The notes beneath the pieces are model-generated. The model saw only the letters and a program-made list of their open reading frames with translations, had not been told where the DNA came from and did no database searches. From assembly GCA_036365455.1 (NCBI GenBank), contig JAWQUS010000030.1, positions 20,418,001 to 20,482,000 on the forward strand: DNA of 64,000 nt. Direction: 5' to 3'. The position numbers and the translations under genes were made by a program. Position 1 is the first letter of the stretch. Every line of letters begins with the position of its first letter. The DNA comes from Macrosoma leucophasiata (Eukaryota; Arthropoda; Insecta; Lepidoptera; Hedylidae). Below are positions 51,169 to 61,599 of the stretch, one piece after another.

Positions 51169-51429
51169 TACAAACATATTTTTTTCCTCTTTGTAATATT
51201 AGTTTATATGACCTGCAGTCGAATATTCCAGAAACAATTCTTTCGGAAATGACGTATATCTCATAAAATAATGACTTTATGATATAATAGCTTATCAGAT
51301 ACTTTATCAGTAACAAAACAATGAGTCAAAGACATTTGAACAAAAATATTGTCAATGAACTTTACTATGACAACATGTATCACGCTATATGATACCTGGA
51401 AATATATCATCTTTTATCATTTACATGCG
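51169..51429. other. No gene seen
   Basis: AT-rich, unassigned. Confidence 0.3.
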
Positions 51430-51690
51430 GGCGACGGGACGTAACCTCACCGCCCACTAGCGGAAGGGTTTTCTTCTACTGGAAGATAATTCTTCCACTA
51501 ACAGCTAGTCAACCGAACAATGGCGGTCAAACAGTTTTTTTTGGTAGCAGCGTCTTGCGATAAAACTACCGCCTTTGCAATCGCCAATCCACATGCCAAG
51601 TGTGGCGATAATGGCATATCCCCCTAATGGGGAGGCTTTGGTCCAGCAGTGGACATCTTTCGGCTGAAATGATGATGTAATACACACAGG
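51430..51690 (+). mobile_element. Family E repeat with (ATG) tail
   Basis: 'gacgtaacctcaccgcccac', 'tagtcaaccgaacaatggcg', 'gcaatcgccaatccacatgc' and '3' end 'gtccagcagtggacatcttt' plus 'cggctgaaatgatgatg'. The segment around 51535-51560 is altered relative to other copies. Confidence 0.8.
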
Positions 51691-52159
51691 TTTAACATCT
51701 TGGTCCTCAGGGGTGGTAACGCATTTGCATTTTGAACTCCAGGTTTTAGGTTTAAGCATTCAGAGAATAAGATATCCACAGTATTCAGTTAGCATCAGTC
51801 TATACTGCACGTATCTTTACTAACAATTAAAAAATGCAAGATTCAAGAAAATCGGTGATATATATTTGGTTCCCTTACCCTTTTCTCGAAAGGTTGCATC
51901 CAAGTTCATTATCATCAGGTTGGGGTTTGACGATGGCATCCTTGGGCAATTGACGGAAACCTATTAGGCTACTGAGCACACGTGGGGGGGAGGTTGCAAC
52001 CGATTTGACTAATTTTGGTTTTGAATGGTTTTTGGAAGCCCAGGGAAGGTTTAAAAGGTAACAAAATATGAAGAAATTGGGAGGAAATAGTAAAAACCAC
52101 AATTTTATTTAATCGAATTGTTTGTACCACATATAACTTGAGAAGTCCGACGGGTTGTT
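51691..52159. other. Mostly unassigned; D-like scrap
   Basis: 51700-51745 resembles the family D block 'ctcaggggtggtaacgcat'. The rest shows no supported gene. Confidence 0.35.
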
Positions 52160-53265
52160 GTGGGATGCACAGGGTGGGACATTTTGCCAGAGTATGGTAT
52201 TGATGGCAGTCTGCTCCGTGCAATACAGTCCACGTATGTGGGCTGTCAAGCATGTGAGCGGGTAGATGGTAACATGTCACCCTGGTTTGATGTTAACATC
52301 GGTGTCAAACAGGGTTGCGTGCTTTCGTCTAGGCTGTTTATTATATATCTGGACAAATGCCTCCAGAGGGTGAAGTTGATGGATGTGGGAGTGCGTATGG
52401 GTGACTTAGTGGTGAACTGTCTGCTTTACGCAGATGATGCGGTAATTGTTAGCTCTACACCATCTGGGCTACAAGCACTAGTCACGGTCATGAAAGAGGA
52501 TTGTATGGAGAAAGGCTTACAATTGAATGTGGATAAAACTAAAGTATTAGTATTTGAAAGAGATGAACAGAGAACAAATGCAAGGGTAGTAGTAGATGAT
52601 GCAGTGTTAGAACAGGTTGATGAAATTGTATATCTTGGATGTGCTTTTAGCAAGGATGGTAGGTACACCACTGACATAGAAAGAAGAGTGCTTGCTGGGA
52701 ATTGCGTGAATGGAGCGTTGGGTAAGCTGCTAGAATCTAAACATCTCAGCCAGCGGGCTCGACTAGCCGTACATAATGCTGTACTTACTCCAACGCTTTT
52801 ATATGGAAGTGAGAGCTGGGTATGCAGGAAAGAGCATGAAAGTAAGTTGAACGCGGTCGAGATGAGATCTTTGCGCAAGATCTGCGGTGTATCACTCACC
52901 GATCGCGTTCGTAATGAAGATGTAAGAAAGAGACTTTGTGTGAATGATAGTATCGGTGTAAAAATGAAAAAAGGCATGCTCCGATGGTTCGGGCATATAG
53001 AAAGAATGTCGAATGAGCGAATGACTAAACAGATATACAATGCGAATGTGGATGGTTGCAGAGGCTCAGGAAGACCAAGGCTGACCTACCATGACCAAAT
53101 AGGTCGAATTCTGTCTGATGGTGGGGTCAAAAGTCTTAGGAATCGGCGTGCATGTATGAAGAGAATGATGAAGGTAGACGAGGCACGAGGTTTGTCTGAA
53201 CCGGGATGTCTGGCGCTCTACACTCTCTGCCTACCCCGTTAGGGACCTGGCGTGAAGATACATAC
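52160..53265 (+). pseudogene. RTE-like LINE reverse transcriptase, 5' truncated
   Basis: An open frame of 360 codons ending at 53242. It enters the reverse transcriptase fingers/palm: LPEYGIDGSLLRAIQ, then 'VKQGCVLSSRLFIIYLD' and the catalytic LLYADDAVI (YADD at about residues 90-93). It continues through 'LQLNVDKTKVLVF', 'VDEIVYLGCAFSKDGRYTTD', 'NAVLTPTLLYGSESWVC', 'SKLNAVEMRSLRKI', 'KKGMLRWFGHIERMS' and 'GRPRLTYHDQIGR' to a RRACMKRMM end. This order and the (ATAC)n tail at 53257-53272 fit RTE-clade LINEs. The apurinic endonuclease domain and the N-terminal RT motifs are missing, as expected for 5' truncation near 52165. No internal stop occurs, so it is the best-preserved LINE X copy in the window, but it cannot transpose alone. 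Confidence 0.85.
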
Positions 53266-53296
53266 ATACATAACTTGAATCTTTTGATTTTGACTG

Positions 53297-53387
53297 CATC
53301 TGGTTTTTGTGTTGTGTCTATAGGCTACAGTCATCACTTAACATCCATGTGAACTGCATACCTGTTTGTCACCTTCTTACATAAAAA
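53297..53387 (+). mobile_element. Family D repeat, 3' end
   Basis: 'gcatctggtttttgtgttg' to 'acctgtttgtcaccttctt' plus an A run. Confidence 0.7.
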
Positions 53388-53774
53388 AATAGGCTGGAGG
53401 ACTGAAGGAGGAGAAAAAGGACTAGGCTGAGCGTTGATAATATTTAATGAATATGTTGTCAGTGATTTAGGATTTACTTTTTATGTAGTACATATACAGA
53501 CTCACTGCCTACACCAGCAAGTTTATTCTCATAAGTTAAGACCAAAATACTCGCACATTTCCATATAAATCAGTTATGAAATATCTTTTGTCAACAGCAG
53601 ATGTTCCAATCAGCTGAGCCCACACACCGAGGATCTCTTACGTAATGGAAAATTTACTAAATTAGCTGTTATTTTCAATATCGATGTAACTGATAGGTAC
53701 CTTGAATGATATAATGATAACAACCACTGCTTGTTTACCCTGAAATGGCAGATATGAGTTTTTTTTAAAGACTC
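53388..53774. other. No gene seen
   Basis: Unassigned. Confidence 0.3.
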
Positions 53775-53877
53775 ATGTAGGCGGTACGTCTTGAGATGGC
53801 ACTAGTATATATCCTAAGGGCAACTGCCTAAGGGCGACCTCTGTGGGTCCAAACCTCGGCTTAGGGTAGGGCGTTGT
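53775..53877 (+). repeat. Repeat shared with 8281-8430 and 8745-8825
   Basis: 'gtaggcggtacgtcttgaga', 'gggcaactgcctaagggcga' and 'ccaaacctcggcttaggg' match the pieces near 8.3-8.8 kb, including the 'tgtaggcgg' edge seen in inverse at 8430-8440. Confidence 0.6.
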
Positions 53878-54165
53878 TTTTTTTATGTTACGGAAGTGGT
53901 AAACAGGCATGCAGTTCACATTGATGTTAAGTGATGACTCCAGCCTATAGACACCCATACAAAGAACAAGGTCAAAATGCAGATGCATTACCACTCCTGA
54001 GGCTGAAGGTGTTATGCCTCTGAGCCGGAAATTACAGAGCCGTACATTACCACCTGACCGGAACACTATAGTGCTAAATACTACCATTTAGCGGGAAGTA
54101 AATTAGGTAATGCGGTGGTGCCTACGCTCGCGAGCTCCGTCACTGAAGCTCTACCACCGTTGTGG
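53878..54165 (-). mobile_element. Family D repeat, full length, subfamily 1
   Basis: 'tttttttatgttacggaagt' to 'cgtcactgaagctctaccac'. Small changes only ('gatgactccagcc'). Confidence 0.9.
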
Positions 54166-54336
54166 AGGGACACATAAGACATATGCGTTTAAGGGCGGTC
54201 AGAGGGGGAAAAGTCGATAGAAGGAAATAAATAATTTCAGGTTCAATATAAATCAATATTCGTCTTGTTTTGTAGTTGAATGGTTGTAGAGCTCCTTTTA
54301 CTGAGCTCAAGGGATGTAAGCACATACGTAAAATTG

Positions 54337-54663
54337 CTGCTTCAGAAGTCTAGTGGTAGCAGGTCACTACTACGCTGTAGTCCTGGATTCGATTCCCAGA
54401 TCGGGGGCTATCAGAAATTACGGTGTAAGATTCTTAATCTCTGGTTCTATTGCTACATTCAGGAAAATGTGAAATGGGATTTTTATATTTTCCTGAAAGT
54501 TTCCCAGTACCTCGGAGTTTGATTATGTGCCCGGATATGTCAACAGGCTCGCCACTTGTAAATTGGGCGAAAACGTAAGCGCCGAATCGAGGATGTTTGC
54601 ATGTAAACGCATGCATTTACCTCTGCCTACTCCTTCATGGATTACAGGCGTGAAGTTACGTTA
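54337..54663 (+). mobile_element. Family C SINE inside D
   Basis: Head 'agtctagtggtagcaggtca' and B box 'ggattcgattcccag'. The middle has an extra 'tgctacattcaggaaaatg' segment, and the 3' end is 'attacaggcgtgaagttacg'. Confidence 0.85.
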
Positions 54664-54737
54664 AGAATTACCTAATCTACTTGCCACTAAGCGGTAGGTA
54701 TCAGCGTTACTGTTTTCGGATCATGCAGTAATACTAT

Positions 54738-54939
54738 TGACGACCCGGTTAGTCCAGCGGTGTGGGATGACCGTTTGATTCGACGGGTGGCGGGTTCGAT
54801 TCCGGCACTGGGACAAATATTTGTGTGGCCTACAGATATTTGTTTCGGGTCTGGGTGTTTGTATATGTGTTGTATGTGTACAACGGCACCCACGACACAG
54901 GTTTAAACCTACTGTGGGGCTGTAAGTGTAGTTTTTTTT
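54738..54939 (+). mobile_element. Family A SINE inside D
   Basis: A box 'tagtccagcgg', B box 'gggttcgattccgg', body 'caaatatttgtgtggcctac' and tail after 'ggggctgtaagtgta'. Confidence 0.85.
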
Positions 54940-55080
54940 ATGTATGAGGGCTATAACTACAGCGTAGTCCGCAGAGGTGACAAATCCATTGTAATCCTTG
55001 TTTTTATGTGGATGTTTATATGTTATAGTATTAACTTGCCATTGAAGTTAACTGTAGGGATGTCAAATTGTCACTGTTAT

Positions 55081-55372
55081 TACTGGTGGTAGATTTGGAG
55101 TGTAGAGACGCAACAGCGTAGGCACCACCGCATTACTTAATCTATCTGCCGCCGAATGATATACGCCGAATCTATCAGCCCTATAGTATTCCGGTTAGAT
55201 GGTAAAGTATGTCCCGTAATATCTATCACAGAGACAGACCACATAAGCTCTCAGGGGTGGCAACGCATTAGCATTTTGACCTCTGGTTTTTTTGTAGATG
55301 TCTATAGGCTGCAGTCGTCACTTGACATCCGTCTGGACTGAACTGCATGCTTGTTTGCCTCCGTAACTTAAA
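55081..55372 (+). mobile_element. Family D repeat, subfamily 2, full length
   Basis: 'actggtggtagatttggagt', 'ccggttagatggtaaagtat', 'taatatctatcacagagac', 'ctcaggggtggcaacgcatt' and 'gtagatgtctataggctgc' to 'gcttgtttgcctccgtaac'. A good reference for subfamily 2. Confidence 0.85.
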
Positions 55373-55532
55373 AGAATCCATGCCTACACACCTTGGCTTT
55401 AAAACAATGTCATTAATTACGCCTGAAGTTAATAAAGACTCAAAACTAAAATAACCAATCATTCTATTACGCATAGATATTCGATTGTTCAAAGTACCTC
55501 TCATACGTATAACATAAAACCAAACTTCCATG

Positions 55533-55830
55533 AGTACCTTAGAGCAACACGGACCACCGGCCGCGGCGGACCGGAGAGTAGCCATAGCGTTAATACCGAT
55601 GCAAAACAGTCTGTTATTTTTTGCGGTGTGAAATGCGTGTGACACACACACACTACAAAAATTGTCTATTACTACGAAACCCACACCTTGATTTTAACAA
55701 AATACATAAACAATTTCACGCACACATTCGAACATCAAGGCGACAGGCATTGACCCACTTGGGCTTGTACTTTGATAGAGGGGAGGACTCTGCCAGTGAA
55801 TGACAAAGAATGTCCCATATTTTTTTGTTT
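55533..55830 (+). repeat. Family J repeat
   Basis: 'gagcaacacggaccaccgg', 'cggcggaccggagagtagcc', (CA)n at 55640-55651, 'tttgggcttg'-like 'cttgggcttgtactttgata' and 'ctctgccagtgaatgacaa'. A short inverted copy is at 56205-56262. Confidence 0.7.
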
Positions 55831-55999
55831 ATTTATTTATATATTTAAACTTTAATGCAACTAGTACATAAGGCGGTTTAGTCTTATCTTGCCGTTTGTA
55901 AAAGAGAGTTCTGTTGATACCTATTTTTATTATTGATTATTTTTGGATGTTTATTTATTTTATTTTGTTAACTTTAACCAAATAATCAACGTATCAGTT
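55831..55999. repeat. AT-rich continuation of family J
   Basis: Shares 'ctgttgataccta'-like and 'ttaaccaaataatcaacgta' context with 27400-27560. It carries the left TSD of the following family B copy. Confidence 0.4.
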
Positions 56000-56087
56000 A
56001 TCAGCTGGACTAGATTCCCAGTAGGTCGCAAGTTCGAGTCTCGCCTGAACTCAAATTTTTCTTTCCATTTTTCTTTAAAAATAAAAT
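56000..56087 (+). mobile_element. Family B repeat, 88-bp 5'-truncated copy
   Basis: TSD AACGTATCAGTT at 55988-55999 and 56088-56099. It contains only the second half of the tRNA-like fold (ctggactagattcccagtag onward) and the 3' end 'ctttccatttttctttaaa'. Truncation at the 5' side with an intact 3' end shows that insertion starts from the 3' end, as in LINE-driven retrotransposition. Confidence 0.9.
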
Positions 56088-56204
56088 AACGTATCAGTTG
56101 TTATTCGCTTTAATTTTGTAATTTGTAATTTGACCTATTACAAGCAAATTCTATTATTTCCAAGTGATTAAATGAATTTTTGAGTTTGATTTCGAGTTTT
56201 GAGC

Positions 56205-56262
56205 CTCTATATAGCTAATCCCCTCCAGTTCGCCGCGGCCGGTGGCCCGTGTTGCTCTATGA
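56205..56262 (-). repeat. Family J fragment
   Basis: 'cgccgcggccggtggcccg' followed by 'tgttgctctat' is the reverse complement of the J 5' block. Confidence 0.65.
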
Positions 56263-56599
56263 TGAGTACCTACAAAACGTCTCCACTGGATATTCAAGCG
56301 TGCTCACTAACTGCGATACAAACTTTAATCATTATCTCAATTGCAATTAGTAATGTCGCTGGAATATTTAATGGTACTATATTATTCATTGCGTGTAATT
56401 ATGAGGGAATCCATTATTTCTCATGCCTGTATGTTACAGATTAATAAGAAGAAGAGACGTAACTGTCTTCAACAGACATGTCATGTATTTTAGGGTACCC
56501 GTTCATTTTATCGTCAAACGTTTCAAAACACTTCATTACAAAACCAACGTTTCGTAACGATTTCGTTTCACATCTTAACTTTTCACAACTACATCACTT
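56263..56599. other. No gene seen
   Basis: Unassigned. Confidence 0.3.
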
Positions 56600-56690
56600 T
56601 AGAAATTAAAGAAAAAACGGAAAGAAAAATTTGACTTCGGGCAGGAATCGAACCTGCGACCTCAGGATAACTGGAAAGTGTACCAGGGTT
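56600..56690 (-). repeat. tRNA-like repeat related to family B
   Basis: On the minus strand 'ggttcgattcctgcccgaag' is followed by 'tcaaatttttctttccg'. The tail is that of family B, but the T arm and acceptor wording differ, so this is a sister family with a different tRNA-like head (compare 151-182). Confidence 0.6.
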
Positions 56691-56782
56691 CTTAATTAAA
56701 AGCTCCATAGGGCGACGGTCCCGTATTTCTCGCAAAACATTGATAGCATCCCACAATATCTCGCATTTTCGTCATCCTTTTA

Positions 56783-57217
56783 GTAGCGGTAGAGCTACAG
56801 TGATGGAGTTTACGGCACCACCGCATTACCTAATCTACTTGCCTCTAAATGGCAGTTTTCAGCATTATCGTGTTCCGGTCAGGTGGTAATGCAAGGCCCT
56901 TTAATTTCCCATACCTTATGCCTCAGGAGTGGCAACGCATTTTTTTTTATTTGTCAATATTGTAAGGGTTTTTTATTTCACATTTACTTGCCGCTAAATG
57001 GTAGTGTTCAGCACTATCGTGTTCTGGTCAGTTGGTAATGTACGGCCCTGTAATTTCCGGCACAGAGCCATAACATCTTAGGCCTCAGGAGTAGTAACGC
57101 ACCTGCATTTTGACTTTGGTGTTTGTGTGACCCTGACACCTATAGGCTGCAGTCATCACTTAATATTAACGTGAACTGCATGCATGTGTGCCACTTCCAT
57201 AACTTCCATAAAAAAAA
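56783..57217 (+). mobile_element. Two family D copies in tandem
   Basis: 56783-56945 (gtagcggtagagctacag to 'caggagtggcaacgcat') is followed after 38 bp of T-rich sequence by 56983-57217 (acttgccgctaaatggtag to 'cacttccataacttccat' and an A run). Both are subfamily 1. The first lacks its 3' third, the second its 5' end. Confidence 0.8.
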
Positions 57218-57609
57218 TTAACCTAAGACTGCGACTTGCGTAAAATTGAACCATCAAAGTGATATTGAAGTCGAGAATTCTTCCGCGTATTTCCACTTTT
57301 CCTTTGATTTTCCACCAGACCACCTCCGGGAGATTCGGCTCCCGTCCATTTCCGCGTGGATGCGTCGAGTCGTCAAAGAGATACCTGTTTCGTGTGGAGG
57401 AACCAAATTCTGGGAATAGATTTCCCTACATGCTTTGGATGGTTGAAAATTAAGATAGCCATTGAAGAAACTTGTGTACCCGTACCTATAAATATCTGCA
57501 TGAAAACAATCTCAAAATGAAAGGCCATACAGTTTTTTTATGGCGTATTTTGTATAGACGATAATTTGAATTGTAACAACAATAAATTTGGATACGTATA
57601 GAAAATAAC
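57218..57609. other. No gene seen
   Basis: A 64-codon frame at 57259-57453 has no recognisable feature. Confidence 0.3.
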
Positions 57610-57917
57610 GAAACTTCACGCCTGTAATCCCCAAAGGGGTGGGCAGAGTTAAATGCATGCATTCAAGCATACATGCAAACACCAACGATTCGCCGGTTAC
57701 GTTTTTGGCCCATGTAACAGGTGGCAAGCCTGTAGATATCTCCGGGCACACACAAACTTCGAGGTACTGGGACATTTCCAGAAAATGGAAAAATCTCAAT
57801 AGAACCAGAGATAAAGGACTTTACACTATTATCTCTGATAACCCCCTAACCGGGAATCGAACCCAGGACCTCAGCGTAGTAGTAATGGCCTGCTATCACT
57901 AGGCTACCGAGGCAGTT
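57610..57917 (-). mobile_element. Family C SINE
   Basis: 'acttcacgcctgtaatcccc' to the head 'ctaggctaccgaggcagtta'. Same subfamily as 40404-40716. Confidence 0.85.
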
Positions 57918-57999
57918 ACAGAAAATAACAGGAGTATATTTTTAACAAAACGTTTATGACTTTTTTGCTTCGAAAACAAACTTTTAAAAAGAATGATTT

Positions 58000-58256
58000 T
58001 TTATATTACGAAGGTGGCAAATAAGCCTGCAGCTCACATGGGTGTTAAATGATGACTGGAACATAATAATATAGACATCTACATAGAAACCAAAGGTCAA
58101 AATGCAACCGCGTTGTCACCCGTGACACCTCAGTTTTTATATCTCTGTGATAGTTATTACGGGGCCATACGTTACCATCAGACCGGAACACGACAGTGCT
58201 GAACCTACCGGTACATAGCTCCCGGAGCTCCCGGTACTAAACTCTACCACCAGTAA
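58000..58256 (-). mobile_element. Family D repeat, subfamily 2
   Basis: 'acgaaggtggcaaataagc', 'gtgatagttattacggggcc' and 'agctcccggtactaaactct'. The 'tttagcggcagatag' block is deleted. Confidence 0.8.
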
Positions 58257-58606
58257 AACTCTCAATTCTGGACTTAAAACAGTACCTATCTGTTAAAATT
58301 CTATGCATGTCTTTGTAATTGGAAGTTAAGTCAGTCTCATAGTGTTATTATAATCCTAAGTTGTAACAAAAAATATTCAAGTAGAATTGTTTATCTTCAT
58401 GGTCTCACCAGTTTCTAAAGTCTTCTATCCCTTATTCTTTAAAATCGTTTATATCACACACTTAATCATTCTACAGGAAATTATAAATGCTCTATAAATC
58501 ATTTGAAATACGAAGCTATGGAAGCAGAAAAAAATTGAAAACATAGACAAAGGATAAAAAATCCAATGATCTTTACCTTCATGAGTGGTGCCGTCTCCAG
58601 TTACAC
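58257..58606. other. No gene seen
   Basis: AT-rich. On the minus strand 58575-58616 could encode LTRVTGDGTTHE before a GTAAAG, but this is too short to call. Confidence 0.3.
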
Positions 58607-58948
58607 GTGTCAACTTATGAAAATAAAAACAAGTACAAACACTTAACCCATTTTTTCGACAAGTCGACAAAAACGAGCATAAATCTTCACTTTTTTCTAC
58701 CCCTGTCCGGACCCTACCTGTTTGTGGGTGTAGGAACAGATATGCACTTGGATATTCAAGGGAATTTTAACCTTTTAGCTCGAAGAAAAGAGCTTAAATT
58801 TGAAATGGTTGAAGAAGCTAAATTGATATTAAATCAGATGCATGCACACAAAACTGCAAATCCATTTGAACGTAATGCTTTGGAAGTTAAGATCGAAAAT
58901 CATTTTGCCGACTCAGTAAAAACTTCTTTAAAGAAATATGGACTCTAA
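58607..58948 (+). CDS. Isolated unassigned frame, possible terminal exon
   Basis: 113 codons from an ATG at 58607. The last 66 residues look like ordinary soluble protein (GNFNLLARRKELKFEMVEEA, then 'ILNQMHAHKTANPFERNALE', ending 'VKTSLKKYGL'), helix-rich and charged, with no repeat family overlapping. The N-terminal part is less convincing. A possible splice acceptor (polypyrimidine 'cttcacttttttctacccc' then a TAG at about 58728-58730) would make only 58731-58948 a last exon. No AATAAA was found in the next 200 bases. I do not recognise the protein. It could be a host exon, a processed pseudogene piece or a transposon remnant. Confidence 0.35.
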   Translation: MSTYENKNKYKHLTHFFDKSTKTSINLHFFLPLSGPYLFVGVGTDMHLDIQGNFNLLARRKELKFEMVEEAKLILNQMHAHKTANPFERNALEVKIENHFADSVKTSLKKYGL

Positions 58949-59184
58949 ACATCTTGACTTTAGAGTTTATTTGAAGTTGTTAGTGGGTTTATTTAAGGAA
59001 GGATTGTATTCAAACTAGGGTTGTTTAGAACAGGCTGGTTGCTAAGCGCAGCGAGCCTCTCCGGGCTCCTCTCATAAGCGCATTGTTACTGAAATGTAGT
59101 TTTTTAAAATAGACGACGCGGGACGGTAATTCCCCGGTGAATCTTGGTACGTAAGAGCTGCCACTAATGTATCACCTATATTCA
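58949..59184. other. No gene seen
   Basis: Possible 3' untranslated sequence of the preceding frame, then unassigned. Confidence 0.3.
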
Positions 59185-60010
59185 TAAAAGATTGGACGTG
59201 GTCTCAAGCGCGAATGTGTTTGTACATCATGTCAGCCGAAAGATGGGTAAGGGAGATTTTTCCATAATGGCCACGGTTAGCATGTGGATTGGCGATTGCA
59301 GTGGCGGTAGTTTAATCGCAAGACGCTGCTGTCCCTCTTGCGTTATTGCACTCACTACTAGACCTGAGTCGATCACTCGTTCGTCGAGACTCGGGACGAT
59401 CGTGACCCATTGTCAAGGTGAACGAGTCAAAATGATCGATCGTTTGGGTCGCCACTCGACTTCGCTCATACGTATACTGTGGCTCATGATTCTCGTGGTT
59501 TGTGACCCATTTGAAGACCGCAATCCAGATATTATGTTGCTTGCTATTTATCATTTCAATACAATTCAATTAATTATCACTATAATTTCATTTTTAAACT
59601 TTATAGGCAAATAGGATTCAATTATAGAAAAAATTAAAGTAAATTTTGACAGCGCATAAATTTTACAATAAGATGACATGGTGCAAGATCAAAAAAACTG
59701 TAAACAAACTGAAGCGCGCTTCATATGTACTTACCAAACTAAAAAAGTTTAATTTAATCACATCTTTTCACGAGAACCAAAGTATCTAAAGATCGAAAGG
59801 ATCCAAACAATCGACTTATTTAGCGCGTTCACTTGTGTTTGGATCGTGACCGAAATCAAAGTGATTCTATCAATCGCTATCGACTCAAGTCTACTAATTA
59901 CCGCCTCATTGGAATGGTTTGACCGCTATCGTTGGCTTGACTGACTGCACTAGTGGAAGAATTCTCTTCCAGCAGAAGAAAAATCTTTCGCTAGAGCCAT
60001 CCCGACGCCA
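59185..60010 (-). mobile_element. Family E repeat split by a hAT-like element
   Basis: 59185-59358 (ggattggcgattgcagtgg, ctcttgcgttattgcact) and 59902-60010 (cgcctcattggaatggttt, ctgcactagtggaagaattc) rejoin in order once the insert is removed. Confidence 0.75.
59359..59893. mobile_element. hAT-like non-autonomous element
   Basis: Termini TAGACCTGAGTCGAT (59359) and, inverted, TAGACTTGAGTCGAT (to 59893), 535 bp apart. The 8-mers outside, CTCACTAC and CTAATTAC, agree at 6 of 8 positions, as a decayed 8-bp TSD would. Subterminal repeats of 'gatcgtgacc' and 'cgatc' words occur. No transposase. The 140-codon frame from 59192 spans the junction and is not a gene. Confidence 0.6.
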
Positions 60011-60019
60011 ACCTATCAT

Positions 60020-60385
60020 TGCTTAATAATAATAAATAATAATGGCAACCCATTAAACATCCCACTGCTGGGCACGAGACTCTCCCCTTTTTGGGGGGAG
60101 GCCTGGAACTTACTCCACCACGCTGCTCCAATGCGGATTGGTGGAGGTAGGTGGGTTAGTGGCCAACCCGCTGTCGGATGATTTCAAACCGCCCATAAGG
60201 CCTCCGACAAGGTTTAATGACTGCTATCTGTCGATAGCAACCGGGACGGCTTGAACACGGAAACGCGCATTTAATTTGCCACTAGCGGTCACCCATCACA
60301 CTACCCGACCGCGCCCGTAGTGCTTAACCGAGTAGATCGCTAATGATCTACACCAGCCGCCGGGTCATGCGCGCTTCATATATAT
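60020..60385 (-). mobile_element. Family H SINE, second copy
   Basis: Minus-strand copy starting from its (ATT)n-type tail (aataataataaataataat) with 'ccactgctgggcacgagac', 'gaccgcgcccgtagtgctta' and the 5S-like 'gcggtcacccatcacactac'. Confidence 0.75.
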
Positions 60386-60889
60386 CATTGCTTGACGAGT
60401 ATTAATTATAAAACGGGCAGTTATTCTTCCTAACATTCGGAAACATTATGGTGAAAGTAGTCCCACCTGCCAACCATTATTAGAGATCAGTAGATTAGAT
60501 ACGCATAACTACAGTTGAATTCCTAAATTAATAGAAATAACCAAGTAATGGATCAGCTGATGTATAATTAAACATCGTGGGAGCTTCACTGCATTTGTCT
60601 GTGGGACCACCTCGGGCTCCGGTCAGCCATCTTGTCTGCATTATGCTGCAAGATGGAATTATAAGGTTAATTCAATTCTCTTTTTGGGGTTACGTATTAG
60701 AACAAAACTAAATCCTTAAAGAATTAATTACTCTCGGCGTCTCTCCGTTTAACCAATTTAATTTAAAAAAGCAGTTTTTAAATAAATTGGACCGATTTAT
60801 TAACAATTGAGTACATATTACATGTAATTCAAGGATAACATGTGTTATAAATAAATAAATTAAAAAAGTTTGGCCATTGTTTAATGATG
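60386..60889. other. No gene seen
   Basis: Unassigned. A short GC-richer part at 60600-60650 (gggaccacctcgggctccgg). Confidence 0.3.
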
Positions 60890-61085
60890 TATGAATATAT
60901 ACATGAAACCAGGGATATCAATGTTGTTCAGATGTTCAGATGCGTTGCCACTCTTGAGGCCTAAGGTATTATGGCACTGAGCCAGAAATTACGGGGCTGT
61001 ACATTAGCACCGGACCGTACACGATAGCGCTAAACACTAGCATATAACGATAAGTTGATTAGGCAGTGCGGTGGTGCCTATGCCC
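60890..61085 (-). mobile_element. Family D repeat, 5' two thirds
   Basis: 'cactcttgaggcctaaggt', 'agccagaaattacggggc' and 'gcagtgcggtggtgccta'. It breaks at 61085, where family E begins. Confidence 0.7.
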
Positions 61086-61205
61086 GACTAGCGCTAGGAC
61101 AATCACCAACCGAACAATGGAAATCAAACCATTCCAAAAATCAGTAGTAAATATCATTGTAATAACGCGGGATGGGCAGCAGCATCCTGCTATAAAACTA
61201 CCTTC
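61086..61205 (+). mobile_element. Family E repeat, 5' part
   Basis: 'tagcgctaggacaatcacc', 'aatcaaaccattccaaaaat' and 'taacgcgggatgggcagcag', ending at 'ctataaaactacct'. Confidence 0.65.
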
Positions 61206-61206
61206 A

Positions 61207-61300
61207 AAACGTAACCGGCGAATTGTAAGTGTTTGCATGTATGATTGAATGCTTTCACCTCTGCCTACCCCTTCGGGGATTATAGGCGTGAAGTTATGTT
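61207..61300 (+). mobile_element. Family C SINE, 3' end
   Basis: 'aaaacgtaaccggcgaattg' to 'attataggcgtgaagttatg'. Three partial repeats (D, E, C) meet here within 220 bp. Confidence 0.75.
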
Positions 61301-61599
61301 ATATTTGTACGTTCTTTAGACTGTGTTGTTGCTGCGTATTTAGGCTGTCTCCCTGTAGCTTCCGTTTGAGAACACTTGACATCAAGTGGGCTTGAGCAGC
61401 TGTGGAACTTTAAACAAACGAAATTTAATATTTGTCGACCCCCGTCGGGTCAGCTAAATAATATTTGGGATCCAATTATTGGATTATTTCAATTTTGTAT
61501 GAACGCAATGATATTTTGTTACTTTTGTTATTAACCCAAGTTTTAGAAACCTGATAGGACTGAATATTTTAACGTAATGAGAGGCACAAAAAAAAATTT
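61301..61599. other. No gene seen
   Basis: Unassigned. Confidence 0.3.

Larger units (their letters stand above)
54280..55070 (+). mobile_element. Family D repeat broken twice (C then A)
   Basis: Three D pieces in order: 54283-54336 (gtagagctccttttactgag), 54664-54737 (acctaatctacttgccacta, gttactgttttcgga) and 54940-55060 (tccttgtttttatgtggatg). They are separated by a family C and a family A SINE. Confidence 0.75.

Noticed and set aside
52426..53040. 204-codon minus-strand frame
   Set aside because: Antisense shadow of the LINE X reverse transcriptase. The plus strand has the catalytic YADD and a conserved motif order.
59192..59614. 140-codon plus frame
   Set aside because: It spans the junction of a family E repeat and a hAT-like element, so it cannot be an ancestral gene.
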